A DNA stretch of 64,000 nucleotides from Tethya wilhelma (GCA_964030475.1 CAXIPT010000001.1:1547761-1611760), one strand, 5' to 3'. Positions 1-12,319 are shown, counted from the stretch's first letter. Made by a program: numbers and translations. Notes: generated by a model from the letters alone, not told the origin.

Positions 1-502
1 TGATGGGTAAAATTGGTCAAAACACGGCTTTGTCCAGTCTTAGCTGACGAACAACAGACCAAGAGAATATCCAGTATGGCTAAGGGCATAACATATACTA
101 AGACCTTCTCAAGACATGGAGACAGCTAGCTCACATTGATAAAGCATACAGCCAACAGGAGATGGAGAAAAAAAAGTAGTGTAAGTGGTCCAATTTCGAG
201 CGCCTAAAAATTAGCTAATAAAACCTGTAAAGCAGCATTTATTTATGAAAACGCTAGTTCAAATAACTGACTTTACTTCTACAACTTACTTTTTCTCTTG
301 GCTTGTACCAGAGGAGGTAGGACACACTTGACCTTTAGGTAATGAGGTCGCTAATTAGAAATTGTAGACTGGCTTACAGGAAGATTTTTGAAGATTGTAA
401 GCGTGATATTCAAACTCAGCACCCTTGCTTTAGTTAGAGATCACTTTATTTTTTTTCTTTTTGGGCTCTCAGCAAGGAGTAATGCAAGCGTGTTGAAAAT
501 TT

Positions 503-894
503 AACAAGTAGTAAAAATTTCAAAAAAATAAGTAGTGTAGGAATGGGCAGTGCGGTAAAAAGTATTGGAACAAGGCATGTCTCAATTTCGGCACATGACT
601 ACTTCATTTTTATTCTTGATCCTTCATATGAACCCTCAGTGTCATAAATGCAATGACCCTGTACAATAGTATACTTCATAGTTTATAATTGCAAATTCTT
701 AAGTTACTAATCAGTTGGCTGAGCAGTGGAATAAACTAAAACAGACTGGTAACTCAAACTGGACTGCCAGGCAAGAGTTGGGTATAAAAATGAAGTAGTC
801 ATGTGCCGAAATTGAGACATGCCTTGTTCCAATACTTTTTACCGCACTGCTCATTCCTACGCTACTTATTTTTTTGAAGTTTTTACTACTTGTT
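503..894. repeat. Foldback element with ~108-base arms
   Basis: Left arm 503-611 and right arm 786-894 are near-perfect inverted copies around a loop of about 175 bases. The arms contain AGGCATGTCTCAATTTCGGC and its complement. There is no coding capacity. A fragment of the same arm recurs at about 6385-6420, so this is a family of non-autonomous elements. The high arm identity suggests recent activity or gene conversion. Confidence 0.8.
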
Positions 895-962
895 CCTTCA
901 CTTTTTTAACACTACAGTGTGGAGACAATCATGAGACTGGTTAGTCCCTACAAAAAGCTTGA

Positions 963-1226
963 CTAAAGTCTATTCGCGTTCACTTGAGCCTTCAAAATTT
1001 CTTCATAACTTGGCAGTATATCTATGAATTGCGCTATTTTAGATACCATTCGATTGTAAATTTCACGTAGATTCGTTTGGTGCTTTTTAAAAATCACTAC
1101 CCCTTACCATTCAAAAGTTACACGTACATAAAGTACAGACATTCCATTAACCACAAATGCGGTAAAGCTGTACTTAAGCAAAACCACACTACTTCCTGGG
1201 CTCAAGTGAATGCGAATAGACTTTAG
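963..1226. repeat. Short inverted-repeat element (MITE-like)
   Basis: Bases 963-990 and 1199-1226 are inverted copies of 28 bases with one mismatch (core AGTCTATTCGC, CACTTGAGCC). The 264-base interval has no reading frame of note. Nested inside the composite element at 301-1975. Confidence 0.7.
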
Positions 1227-2239
1227 TAGCTTCAACAGTCATACACTTGTGTTATTATGCTGGACCCTGAGAGGCTAATGCACATGCCACGTGGATAGAT
1301 GACCTTTGAACTCTACCTACAAGATGGTGGTACATGAATTTATATACTAAGTTTCAAAGCTTTCTAGTTTTTGTTTAGGCATATTTATGATCAAAACGAG
1401 TATCAAGGAATATAGTGCCCATGAAAAGAACGTACTTTGTGCTATCAAAGTTGGCTCAACACATTCTGGTTCTCTGGAAATCCTTTTCAAGTAAGTCAGT
1501 TAGGAAGTACATAAGTACGTAAGTACGTTAGGAGAACAAAAATGGCACTATGGTGGCTTCCCACTAGCGCTCTCTACGAGTGCTTAGGAAAGTTTTTGTG
1601 AGTGTTAGGCCTTGCATGCAGTTAGTAATCTGTCATTGAGAGCCTCTGAGCAACTTTGATGGTTTAATTTTGTTTGAATAGATTTTTATAGTGATCAACA
1701 TTTTGTATTGTGTCTATGGGACAGCCGGCCCATTCCTACTATACGTACTACCGTACGTATGATTAACATTCCATTGAACATTCCATAGTCCAGTAGCGGG
1801 AAAACAAAAGTTCTGCAGATGAAAAAAAGAGATGTTTCCTCCCTAAATAAATAGTGCTAAGTTCAGAAAAAGCTTCGGAATACTTCAGAAACCATTGCTT
1901 CTGGAGATATAAGAAAACCAATCAGTGACCTCATTAGAGAAAGGTCAAGTGTGTCCTACCTCCTCTGGGCTTGTACGAGGAGTGAGTTTTTTGAAAGAAA
2001 AGCAGTCTTCCTTGTACAATCAATTTCGCTCAACAAAAAATGATCAAAAATTAACAATGCGGAAGGCTCCGCGAGTTAACTACGGGACTATACTGTCATG
2101 TGACCTCTGTTTCCAATCCCGTGTACGTAGTCTATATAATTTATGCACAAACAACCTTTGCCATATTTCACGAGCAAAAAAGTGGTCCAGCCAAAACTGG
2201 ACCTGCCGGACCGCTTGCTATGGCCCTGCATTGTACATA

Positions 2240-2497
2240 TCACATGGATTAACAGTTGTGTTAGTGGATGCAGCATAGTCTACAAGGTGATATTCATTGT
2301 AATAGTTACCAGAGGTAAATTTCAATAATATTATGGTAAAGGATGCCGAATAATAAGAGGTGCTGAATTTTTACAGATTATGGTACTCTGTACCTCAGTT
2401 TGTTACACTACAGCCGAGATCACTTACCGCTGCATGACTGTTGAAGAAGCAGCCAGTGAGTACTAACATTATATAGCACTGTGATGTGTGTCTCCAT
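2240..2497 (-). pseudogene. Decayed copy of the tandem secreted-protein family (leftmost)
   Basis: On the minus strand, 2428-2497 matches exon 1 (signal peptide) of copy C at 19590-19655 and keeps the donor GTAAGTG, but it is 70 instead of 66 bases, so the signal peptide is frameshifted. Only a short piece of exon 2 survives (about 2240-2315), matching the stretch of copy B around 13790-13860. The upstream leader to 2660, including the TATA-like box, still resembles that of copy C. This is the left boundary of the array as seen here. Confidence 0.75.
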
Positions 2498-2610
2498 TGC
2501 AGCTTGTGTGTATCTGAGGAATGGTTGTATAGCTTGATGTAAAGTTCTCTTGCTCTTGCTTGTTCTGATAAGAAGCTTTCCTGGTAACAAATTTTCTGGC
2601 AGTGCTATTA

Positions 2611-2620
2611 CTTTTATACT
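2611..2620 (-). promoter_or_regulatory. TATA box of the decayed leftmost copy
   Basis: AGTATAAAAG on the minus strand, in sequence collinear with the TATA box of copy C, 115 bases upstream of the ATG remnant. Confidence 0.5.
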
Positions 2621-2630
2621 TGGCTGTTAT

Positions 2631-2690
2631 TAACCCTTGAGGCGCATACTCACCAAGGGTTATGGTAGTTGCGGTGAGCATGAGCAAGCC
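2631..2690. repeat. Terminal fragment of the CCAAGGGTTA repeat family
   Basis: TTAACCCTTG followed by CCAAGGGTTATGGTAGT matches the end of the reversed family member at 42481. Only the end is present; it abuts the leader of the leftmost decayed gene copy. Confidence 0.5.
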
Positions 2691-3302
2691 CCACAGTAGT
2701 GTTGTGAACGAGTGGTTTGTATGTCCGTGTATATATATATATATATAGTGATGTAATTGTCCAACCGACCCCTTTCCGTATATATCTGATTCATTTCTAA
2801 TTGTTGCAAATAAACCGTATGCCATGCCACATGTCTATGAAAAATTGCAAAGCCCTGAAAATGTAAACACTGGCCTTGCACTGTCCAAAGCAGAACGACT
2901 GCCACAGGCAACTTAAGGACTTATGTATGATGCGCATGGTGAACTCTAAAGCATGTTGTATGCCAGGTGGATGGCGAATTACCTACACCAAGGTAAGCTT
3001 ACATCACTTTGTTCGTGAGCTAAACGTTATCATAGTAGCCTGCAAAATTTTTCAATGATAAACATTAACGTAATGGCCATATATGAGTCGGCAGGCAGAA
3101 TAGTCTCACAGCTGAATTAACTACTTCAGTAATGCTGGGAGCATGGATGGATGTCGAGCTACTGGATAAAGAGAGAAGAAGCTACAACAGCTGAGCATAA
3201 AAGCTACAGTATAGGCTGCTAATATAAACTGCTGAGATCCGCTATGATTGTATGAATGAGTGCAGTGGCCATAAAAAAACTCCAGCAGGCAGAATAAATA
3301 AT

Positions 3303-3471
3303 ACCGTATAGGCGGAAATTTGGCGGGGAATTAAATTTGGCAGATTGGCGGTGAAACTTAGTACCGCTAAATTAAAATCCGCCAATATTTAGTATAACGT
3401 GCACGTGATCGGCTCACTCCACCAAATTCAAATTTAATTCTTGCCAAATTTTCCAGCTATACAATATGTAG
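3303..3471. repeat. MITE-like element, TACCGTATA-type ends
   Basis: Left end ACCGTATAGGCGGAAATTTGG and right end CCAAATTTTCCAGCTATAC are imperfect inverted copies. The flanks carry matching sequence (AGTCTCACAG near 3098 and 3472). No coding capacity. Confidence 0.5.
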
Positions 3472-4096
3472 TCTCACAGGTACAGCTCAATTAACCACAG
3501 CAGTAGTATGAATGGATGGATCAGTACTGCAGCCTGAGTATTGTGAATGTGAGCAGAAGAGAGTCAAAGGAGATACTTAAGACTATTAAAACTGAGCTAT
3601 AGCTAAGAATGGTTAGATGCCAAGACTTCTGAGTGAACAATGAAGTATAAAGTACCACTGAAGACTAGCATGGCCACTGAGATCAGTTATAAAGGCTTCA
3701 TGTTATAATGCTTGGATGCTTGCCATGGCCATGCAGCAGTCTCAGTTCAGCTAGTATGCAGTGACTGACTATACCGCATGCTGGAATAAAGATTCATAAG
3801 TCAACACTGACCAATGCATTACTGACATCTAGAAAGTAGCAACTACCAGAAGCTAAGAATCCACAACAATGTAGGATAGTAGATCCATGCCAAGACTCTT
3901 AGTAGTCACATCATGAGATGATTAAAACTCTGAAGAACGACAATTAAACACTCACGATATGTATGTAATCTTTGTATGCATCATAATGATTCATTAGACT
4001 ACAATTAAGACTTAGTATAATAAAAATTTCATATTGAAAATCAAACTTCTGGCTTGCTTATGCTTGCCCCAACGATGAATTGCATCGCATAGTAAT

Positions 4097-4163
<67 letters not shown>

Positions 4164-4190
4164 NTGTGTGTGTGTGTGTGTGTGTGTGCG
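4097..4190. repeat. Compound microsatellite (TCTG)n(TG)n
   Basis: About seven TCTG units lead into a long TG run interrupted by one N at 4164. The single N probably marks uncertain repeat length in the assembly. Confidence 0.9.
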
Positions 4191-4211
4191 ATGTGTGTAA
4201 CCTGAGCCGGT

Positions 4212-4529
4212 TGGCCACAGGCAGACTCAAAAATCTATACATGCAAATACATCTACATGCTTGCATAGAGAGCAGGCCAACCCTTATTTGTCTTTCCAAG
4301 GAACACTGACCAATAGCAGTAGCAGCATTGACCTGGCCTGAGTCTGTCAGTACTGTACTGAGTAGCCTCTGGCCTGATGTGTGCTGCACCGATGCATCTA
4401 TCAAAATAGACAGCAACAGGCAGACTGAAAATCTACACTTGCCAATAGATCTATATGCTTACATAGAAAGCAGGCTAACTCTTGTCTGTATATCCAAAGA
4501 ACACTGACTAACAGCAGCAGTAGCATCAT
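4212..4529. repeat. Direct duplication of a ~120-base unit
   Basis: Bases 4222-4346 and 4414-4529 are diverged direct copies; shared blocks include AGGCAGACT, AGCAGGC and GAACACTGAC. No coding evidence. Confidence 0.6.
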
Positions 4530-4660
4530 ATATCCAGTCAGTGATCATTGACAGTGCTCTGATTCTAAATAACGCACACTAAATCAGTAGGTGTGGCCTC
4601 GAAGCTAAGCGCTAAAAACAAGCACAAAAGCATTGTCCGTATAATGCAGACTATATAAGC

Positions 4661-5233
4661 ATAACAAGGGGTAGTCACTCCCACTCCATGTATGGTTCCG
4701 TTTGCGACCGGGATCAAGAGTCTTGATCCACTAAAAGTCGCCTTGATCGCTTGATCTACAGTAAAAATTGTCCTTGATCCTTTGATCGAAGTCAAACCTA
4801 GTGCTTGATCAATGAACTTTGACCCACAGGCGGTTGCACGTGCAAAACGTGCGTAACTAACTACAGTTTGAGAAGGAACTGCTACAACATGAATTCAATG
4901 CTGGTACTAGGTGTATATATACTGGAGTAAAAGTGTCATCTGCACCAATCCAGACTGGCAAATCGAACTCTCTCTCACTTTTACTAGCAGAGCTCGCTCT
5001 AACCAGCTAACCGTATACACATTTCTATTTAGACGGGAAAAAAATTGAAATTGCACAGTCTAGCTATTACGTCATAATAGTCGCAGCATTCTTGATCTTG
5101 ATCGAGTTTCGACTACAAAGCAAGCTTGATTGCTTGATTCTTCTTGAAAATCTGCTTTGATTTCTTGATTCCATCTTGATCCCGGTTGCAAACAGAACCA
5201 TACGAGGAGTGAGAGTGACTACCCCTTGCATAA
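4661..5233. repeat. Foldback element with TTGATC-rich arms
   Basis: The left end (AAGGGGTAGTCACTC, then GGTTCCGTTTGCGACCGGG) is repeated in inverted form at the right (CCCGGTTGCAAACAGAACC, then GAGTGACTACCCC). Inside the ends, TTGATC and close variants recur many times (4690-4810 and 5090-5190). The element abuts the decayed reading frame that starts at 5233. Confidence 0.7.
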
Positions 5234-6127
5234 TGATACCTTTGGGAATTCTTGAAGAAATCCAAGTTGTTCTTTCCTCTATTCGTAGTGAGAATCATTG
5301 TGACCCTGTTTGGAATTTTGCCAAACAAAGAAATGGCTACAGTTTGAAACTCTTCTGGCCCAAAAGAAGAAATGAGGTCTCTACCAGTACTCCAAGTAAT
5401 TCCCACTCTGCTATGGCCTCCACTTCAGGCAGAAAGAACAGAAGCATGAGGAGGCTGGAAGTTTTCTTAGCAAAGAAAAGGGCTGAACTCAGCTCTTTGA
5501 AGCAAGAAGCTGTACCCAGTCAGTGATATTGTTTCTCCTGGAGCCCACGATGATCATGATCATGCCTCTATTCCTAAGTCTGATCTAATTGATGGTTCTC
5601 TCTTAATTTCTGTTGGAGACGATGAGTCTACCAGATCGCCGACACCAACTGATGTCCAGGTTATTCATAGTGAAGTGCATAAGAACTGTAATGAAGATCA
5701 CAGTGTTGCTGCTACCATGGCTCACTGTTCTCAAGCTGAGCCTAAGTACCCTGGTGCTAAGAATCAATCTGAATCAGGTAGAAAGGGCAGTCCTCCTTAT
5801 TTACTTAGATCTAAGGTTCGTTTTTCTGAACCCACTGTGTCTGAGTCACTTCAACTAAAGCTTCTGGATGAGCTTCAGAACTGCACACAACATTATGTTG
5901 ATTTTGTGAAGTCAGGTGATATTGACACAGCTAACAAGGTCGCTGATTTGATGCAGGATCATTGGTCTTCTATAGTCAAACATGGCCGGAAAGTTAAATT
6001 CAAAGTGTCAGGAGAATTAGTTGATGGAGTTGTGGACCAAGCCCATTATATTGCTAAGCTTTCCTCTGATGGTTACTATTTTTATTCCACTGCCAAAGCA
6101 GATGTTCGAGTCAGTGATCGTTATTGA
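5233..6127 (+). pseudogene. Decayed reading frame, unknown family (FWP-motif protein)
   Basis: A coding-like stretch runs from an ATG at 5233, then shifts frame near 5500-5525: the first frame stops at 5526, while the adjoining frame is open through that region and continues to 6127. The N-terminal part has the pattern LEEI...VWNFA...GYSLKLFWP, which resembles the N-terminus of the minus-strand remnant at 17393 (LEEL...QW..A...GFSVSFFWP). The middle is rich in Ser, Lys and Arg, as in disordered gag-like or nuclear proteins. The C-terminal 100 residues look folded (HYVDFVKSGDIDTANKVADL). I do not recognise the family. The occurrence of two similar decayed copies in repeat-rich DNA suggests origin in a mobile element or a multi-copy gene. 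Confidence 0.45.
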
Positions 6128-6320
6128 CAGAGTGTCAATTTTCTTTGAGTCCTTTCATTTGCCAGTTACTCTCATACTGCTCAGGCGGGCTTCCCTGAGT
6201 TATCAGCAGTTCTAGACGATAGCTTGACTCTGAGCTCAGGGTTTTCTAGTATAGGGCTTCTCACGGCTGTTCTAGCTTCTGCTTTTATTATCCAGTAGTA
6301 TCGACATTCGTTTATACAAG

Positions 6321-6420
6321 TGGGGAGCCTGGTAATGAGGCTAAATAATAGTCAAGTATAGTAAAAAAATTTTTAAAAAATCCGCAGTAGTGTAGGAATG
6401 GGCAGTGTGGTAAAAAGTTT
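6321..6420. repeat. Fragments of two inverted-repeat families
   Basis: GAGCCTGGTAATGAGGCTA at 6325-6343 resembles the ends of the 15977-16675 element, and GTAGGAATGGGCAG near 6393 matches the arm of the 503-894 foldback. From here to 7430 I see no gene. Confidence 0.45.
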
Positions 6421-7434
6421 CTAGTGCAATCTGGTTACCACGTCCAGATATTAGATCCATCTATGTGCGTACAGTGCTTCCAAGGTAGTCAGGGAAATTT
6501 TGATTTTGTTATATTTCTATCCAAATAAATTTAGTAACGCTTCAAATGCATGAATTTACCAGTAAAAGCATTCAAAATCCTGTCTCTTCCGAGAATTCTT
6601 ACTTGTCAATATAGCCAATACTTAAGCGTGTGTGTAGCATGACGTCACTGTGAAACTGTGACATCCATTTTCTCTGTTTGATCAATTGAGTATGTATGAG
6701 TACAATTGTAGGTATGTGATCTCACGTATTTTGCTAGTTATACTTGCAATCCGCAATGAATCTGCAAAAGTAGCTGGATGCGAATAAATTGTTCCGTTTC
6801 CAGTCATATTCTTGCTACGAATGAAACAAAGTTGACGGGACTTAAACTACATGCACCTCCTATCCAAAACTGTATGGTTTTATCTTAACTTGTTTTGGTT
6901 TGCTTATACCGTTCTAAAAACTTTTGCACCTCAAAATTACAACATTTTGCTACATTCTGCAAAACTATCCACGTATACTTTGGAGTTAAGAGTTTGGACC
7001 AATGCCAAAAGTTGACAACCTACAGTATCTAGTTGATGCTCAAGGCTTTTTTTCTTAATGCAAAACCATTCGTTTATACCGTTCTAAAAGTGTAGAACAA
7101 AATCACTGCAATAATTGAAGCCATATCTCACACAGGAAGTAGTGATACGCCCGCCCCCTCTTTCCTGGTGAAGCACCACAAGTTAGTCATGTTGCTGTTA
7201 TTTGCTATGAGTGTCTCTGTATTTTGCAAAAGTGCAAAATCAAAAGTTTCCCTGATTACCTTTGAAGCACTATATATTGCTTGTTTGCCAACAAAAAACC
7301 AGAACATCATGGATTTTATTTTTGGTAACAAAACAGTGCTTATATCATGTCACTTTTCCTTTAATGTAAATTCATAGTTGGGAACTATTTAGAGGTCCAT
7401 CTTGTTCAGTACTGCCAGTGTTTTGATCTTTAAA

Positions 7435-8133
7435 TTAAAGAAACTCGACCAGGAAGTAGTGAAAGACATATTCCTCATTAGAACCACTTTTTTGAACAAC
7501 CAGGTCCAGTCCTTTTCTCGGATCAACATTGTAGTTGAACTTCCCAGCTGTTGCAAATCCATTGTTTGTGGAACATGTTCCAAAACTGTGTATTGGGTCA
7601 AAAACCATGATATAGTTTCCTGCTACTATATTGCCATGAGTTGCAGCACGTCCATTGTGTGATCCACCGTATATTTCACAAGGATTGACACTTGATGTAG
7701 TAGATGAAGCATCTTCTACTAACTGATATTGATTGTTATTCACTCCATCACTGATTCCAACAATTGGGTCATTGTCAGCAGCTGGTGGGTTCATGCCAAC
7801 AGTGATACGAATCATTGCTTGAGGAGGAAGTTCTCCAGGAACAGCTAGAGGCGCTCGAAGTAGCACTTGTCCACCATTTCCTTCACTAAACTTAATGGTG
7901 AGATCCTCAACAGTAGCACTGGAGTGGATGAATGAGGCATAGAACCTCACTGTGTCTGGTGTAATCAGGAAAGTTTTTGATTTTATCGTTGGCTGCAAAA
8001 TAAAAGGCAATTGCAACTTATATTGTCAGACAATGAATGAATCCACATGTAATTCTTCCTTACTCACCAAAGTGTGACCAAGTGAGAAGCAGCCAATGGT
8101 CATGACCATCAATAATCTATCAAGAGTCTTCAT
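7435..8133 (-). CDS. Secreted tandem-family protein, copy A
   Basis: Two exons: 8068-8133 and 7435-7992, joined by a 75-base phase-0 intron with GT donor GTGAGT and acceptor TTTTGCAG. Exon 1 encodes a 22-residue signal peptide (MKTLDRLLMVMTIGCFSLGH) and nothing else. Exon 2 encodes 185 residues; the full precursor is 207. The mature part shows the family framework: DTVRFYASFIHSS, LLRAPLAVPGE, IRITVGMNPP, GISDGV, NPC, HGNIVAG, CSTNNGF, GLDLVV and the end YFLVEFL. The two conserved cysteines (in NPC and CSTN) could form one disulfide. No enzyme motif or membrane segment is seen beyond the signal peptide, so secretion is inferred and function unknown. A TATA box and an upstream element shared with copies D and F precede it. 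Confidence 0.88.
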
Positions 8134-8302
8134 TTTCCGTAGTTGGTGTATGTGTATAACTTGATTCTGCTGTAGTTCAGTATTAAAATTCAACCTCTTC
8201 AAGATTTCACTTTCACCTGTTGTTATAACTTCAAGTTTAATTAGTCAATTGTTGATCAGTTACTTGTAATATCACTATAGTGTGACTTACAAGAGTTGTT
8301 TA

Positions 8303-8312
8303 CTTTTATATC
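8303..8312 (-). promoter_or_regulatory. TATA box of copy A
   Basis: GATATAAAAG on the minus strand, 170 bases upstream of the ATG. A further 20-45 bases upstream, ATGATTATGTAATGAAC is shared in position and sequence with copies D and F. Confidence 0.65.
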
Positions 8313-8799
8313 TGTTCCCTTGTTCATTACATAATCATTAATTGTTTGTGGAATGTGGTAAAATTTACTACTTCTGTGGTAATGTAGTTATGTTGAAACA
8401 TAACTATACCAGCAATCATTGTGAGTGCATGTCAGGTATTGAAACAAAAAAAAGTGATAAATACAATTATGAAGTATAGCCCTAGCCCTTTCACTTTAGA
8501 ATAAATGATAATATATTGTAATTCGCAAAATTTTTGTGTTAAAATTTTTCGTGTTGAATAATTTTTGTAGTACCGCTACGATATGCAGTGCCACCCACAG
8601 CAACTATGATAATTTATCAATTATGAGATTTTCACGATTAAATTTTACAGTGTTCACCAAAATAATATGATTAACTAAATGAAAGAATGTATAGTAATGG
8701 GGTCAGTTTTGTCAATATTAATTACCCTTGGCGTGTAAAACACATTGAAAGGGTTATTGTCATTTTTTTCTGTGTGTGTATTCACTCTATATCTGAAGA

Positions 8800-9180
8800 A
8801 GTGCAAGTCTACTCAGTAAGTTATGGACATAGGCATGGAAAAGCTGAGCATATAGTTCCTGAGCTATGCCAGGATTTTCAATTCAAGGGATTGCTCGAGT
8901 GGCCATTTTTGCTATGTGATCCCATCTACTAGGCTACTAGCACAAATGAGGCTAAGTGTGTACTATACTAATGTGCTAGCTGCACCTTGCTAGAACAACA
9001 CGAGAAGTTTGAAATAGGAACACTAACTTTAGGCTAAATTAGCACTTGGAAGCAACAGAATATCTTTGGTTCAAGAGCTTGTGTTTTTCATGATGATCAT
9101 TGGCCGCAGTAAGTAGCCATACTCAGGCATAATTCAATGTTGACTGCATGCATGCCTTGATAGCCTGCCTTGATACTATA
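8800..9180. repeat. Dispersed repeat, copy 1 of 2
   Basis: Diverged copy of 41450-41960: shared blocks are TGCCAGGATTTTCA, GGCCATTTTTGCTA and, near the end, GCATGCATGCCT. No coding capacity in either copy. The rest of 9180-10050 holds no gene I can support. Confidence 0.5.
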
Positions 9181-10050
9181 ATATTATAGATACACAGTCA
9201 TTAATACTTGGATGCCGTAAGTATTGTCAGTGTGTATTATTAGTGTATATATTAGGCCAAGGGTTGTGCATCATGCATTTTATGACAGGTATATGCATAT
9301 GACTCTTAGTTACTCCACCAGCTGACCAATTTGTAGTCATGTCCAGCAGCATCCCCTTAATCACCCATTTTATGTAATATTCCTAGCCTGCATGCAGATG
9401 CTGAGTTCAAGCGGTGCATGGAATCACTATTAAAAATGTATCTAGCAGTAAATGCAGCAGCAAAATTTATGGTTTGCTTCATGTACCAGACCTTCCTGAT
9501 TTTTAGCGTAAAGCACTAATAATATTATATCTGCTATAATTATTATGCTTATCATGCAATAACTTTTTGGGAGGGATCTAGATTAGATGACTGTTGATCA
9601 CTCCACAAACTGGTCAGTTTGCCTGTAGCATGTGTCCTTGTGGTGTTACTATAGAAATAACAGCAGATGATGTTATCATTCTTTGGTTGGAAAAATATTT
9701 GTTTACAAAATCCTCCAAATGTTGTTCAAAAATGGTATATTTTAATCATAGGTCATCTATGTAAATGCAGTGGTTCCAAAATAATGTTATCTGTTGTCTT
9801 TATCATACACACAATAATTGTGGTAGTATAATTATGTCTAGTAGGAATGGTTAGCATGCATATTCCATAGTCAATATTTATGATCATAACAATCTCACAA
9901 ATTGTGCTTAGTGAGAAGCCACAACTGCACATTTGCACTTCTAATAATATTATACATATTAATGGACTTACTTGAACACCTAAAAATGTTGACTCTGGCT
10001 ACACAAAGCAAATTATTTTTAACGGAACTATGTTCCGGCTTGATAGTTAT

Positions 10051-10595
10051 TGGGGCGAGCCTGAGCGAGCCCCAGTGGAACGGTGAAACATTGAGGAAGT
10101 GTAATGCCTGCACGACGTTGACCAAACCGGAAATAGCTAAGCTGCTCGAATAACACGAAAGCCCAAAAATTTTATAAAGATCCTGGCCTCAGACTTACGG
10201 TATTTCTATTTACACGCGCACGCAAAATCGAAAAACAAAGAGCCAAGAGCTGGACGCATACTTACACATCGAAAAGTCTTTCAAGTTGCTGCTTTTAGTC
10301 TGACAGCACTGCCACTTACAGTCAGCTCAGCCTAGCTATAGGTAGTTGCTTGTTTCTTCACAGACACAGCTTTGTTCCCAGCTGAATGGACAGCTACACT
10401 GCCAGTACACACTGACAGCCAGATTCAGTGGTACCAGCCGCCTGCTTGTCAGTTAGTAACCTCGAGTACTCATAATCATTTCAATAAGTTTGCCCATAGA
10501 TAATAGGTTTGCTATAACACGATCTAGGAGTATAGATAATCATGCGTTTATCTACTAATAGCATAAATGAAGATCCTTCGCTCAGGCTCGCCCAA
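10051..10595 (+). repeat. Inverted-repeat element, GGGGCGAGCCTGAGCGAG family
   Basis: Starts TGGGGCGAGCCTGAGCGAGC and ends TTCGCTCAGGCTCGCCCA, an inverted terminal repeat. The interior (AAACATTGAGGAAGTGTAA, GTTGACCAAACCGGAAAT) recurs reversed at 34210-34713 and in part at 20310-20560. No transposase is encoded. Confidence 0.75.
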
Positions 10596-10669
10596 CGATG
10601 TTTCCATCTAACTAGTTACTCTTTTTAATGGCAAAATTAATAATTACAATAGCCTCCATGTCATAATTT

Positions 10670-11045
10670 ATTATTATAAGCAAAGTTTTGCGTCTCTGCA
10701 TGTGTGTTATGGGAGTTTACTGGAAGTACTAATTTGACCTTAAACTAATAAAAAAACTGCCTTTCTCGATCTGGACTATGGAGAATACAAGCTAGGAAAC
10801 AAGTGCACAGAGAGCTATCTTATACAGTGCTAGCCTAGGATAAAACAACAAGCACTGCAAGTATGGGTAACTGTTTTTTGAAATTGCTGACAAACTGAAA
10901 GCTTATCATGCCATGATAAGAGAGCTAATTTTTTTTTACAAAAAGAGCGTAACAAGGGAAGAACATTTGCTTCTACAAGCCTGCAAGGGGTGGCAACAGC
11001 CATGCAGTCACTTAATAAACTTGCACCTGCGATTGCGGTCAAGAT
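10670..11045. repeat. Dispersed repeat related to 59395-59780
   Basis: Shares TAAGCAAAGTTTTG, GGAGAATACAAGCTA, ACAGTGCTAGCCTAGGATA and the following 150 bases with 59395-59780. Non-coding; the short reading frames differ between the copies. Confidence 0.65.
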
Positions 11046-11091
11046 CTTGACTGTCTTAAATAAGAATTTCTATTTTGACCATTGACTGTCC

Positions 11092-11291
11092 CTACCGTAA
11101 ATCTGGAAATTTGCACGTGTTAATATATTCACGTTTTATTTTTCCGTGTTATCTGTTTTTCCCGGTATAGTGAAAGAAATATATGTAGGAAAGGGTCATT
11201 ATTGTTTACTTTACTTTCGCGTTTTCATTTTCACTGTATAACCTTGAACCGCAAATTATAAGCAACAGCAAAAATTTCCAGATTTATGGTA
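11092..11291. repeat. MITE-like element, TACCGTAAATCTGG ends
   Basis: A 200-base element with inverted ends TACCGTAAATCTGGAAATTT and AAATTTCCAGATTTATGGTA. A second copy lies in the intron of a broken family member at 35845-36014. No coding capacity. Confidence 0.75.
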
Positions 11292-11937
11292 TAATTTGAT
11301 CTTGGCCATGCAACTGGTGAAATTCTGTGCTTGACTCATTGCTAGATGTCATCGGTGACAACCTTTACCTACATTGACCATTCTGAAATTTCATCTTGAC
11401 CATTGACTTGCATTAAAATCTCATTTTGACCATTGACCATCACTTGACCCCAGTTGCAGGTGCAAGTACAGAGTGAATATGGCAGTTGCCACCCCTTGAG
11501 CCTGCTTTTCTGTCACTGTATATACATGCATATCCTTTACTACTTCCTTCAAATCACATAGCCACAGTGTTGATTATAACAGTTAGTCATCAGCTATTTG
11601 TCATACAAAACCACTTAATATTCCATCATTTTGAGTTTGTTAAGCCATGTGTATGTGGGGCGAGCGTGCTTCCTATTCTAACTTTTGGGTAACAAAATTT
11701 TGTATAATGTCACCGCCAGTTATAGGTGGAGATAGCTCCAGAGCTCGAGCACTAGCTAGCTAGCAATAGTGTGTGAATGCAGTGCAGCGTAGCTTTGTGT
11801 AACTGAAATGGGGAGACTGTGAGATCTATAGGCACAAAAGGTTAGATAGACAAAGACAAAGAAGAAACACCACAGTGTGGTAAGCAATATAAATTAATGA
11901 TTTTCGTGATACGTGAATACTCACGCATGCTCATAGA

Positions 11938-12319
11938 TACCGTATAGCGGGAAATTTTCGGGGGTGTAAGTTTTCGTGAAAAGCCTAGACCGCGCTTCAG
12001 AAGAAAATATTCGTGGTTTTAATTTTCGTGACTCAAGTATCTCCAACTTACAGCGCTTGAACGTCTTGTGACAGTTTATCTGCTTTGGTATACATGTATA
12101 GAATACTATTCTAGCTAGATACTAGCTATTTAGACTGCAAACTTCTTGAAAAGACGGGCAAGAGACAGAGAACTGAAGTCTTTGACAGCGTGCGCGTGGC
12201 GAGTATCGTGACCTTTGACCTCAGAAAAATTTTTGTGGGAGGGAAAATTTCGTGACTCAGGGGTTAGTCATGAAAATAACGAAAATTTGCACCCCATGGA
12301 AATTTCCCGCTATACAGTA
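11938..12319. repeat. MITE-like element, TACCGTATAGCGGG ends
   Basis: Inverted ends TACCGTATAGCGGGAAATTT and AAATTTCCCGCTATACAGTA enclose about 380 bases. A second inverted pair lies just inside the ends (TTCGGGGGTG and CACCCCATGG). No transposase. Confidence 0.75.

Larger units (their letters stand above)
301..1975. repeat. Composite inverted-repeat element (outer arms)
   Basis: Bases 301-349 and 1923-1973 are inverted copies of each other over about 50 bases (core GAGGAGGTAGGACACACTTG and its complement). They enclose two further inverted-repeat elements and no convincing gene. The layout suggests an older element that received nested insertions. Part of the interior (about 1420-1740) recurs at 56830-57170 and, reversed, near 44287-44400, so it is a dispersed repeat. 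Confidence 0.6.
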
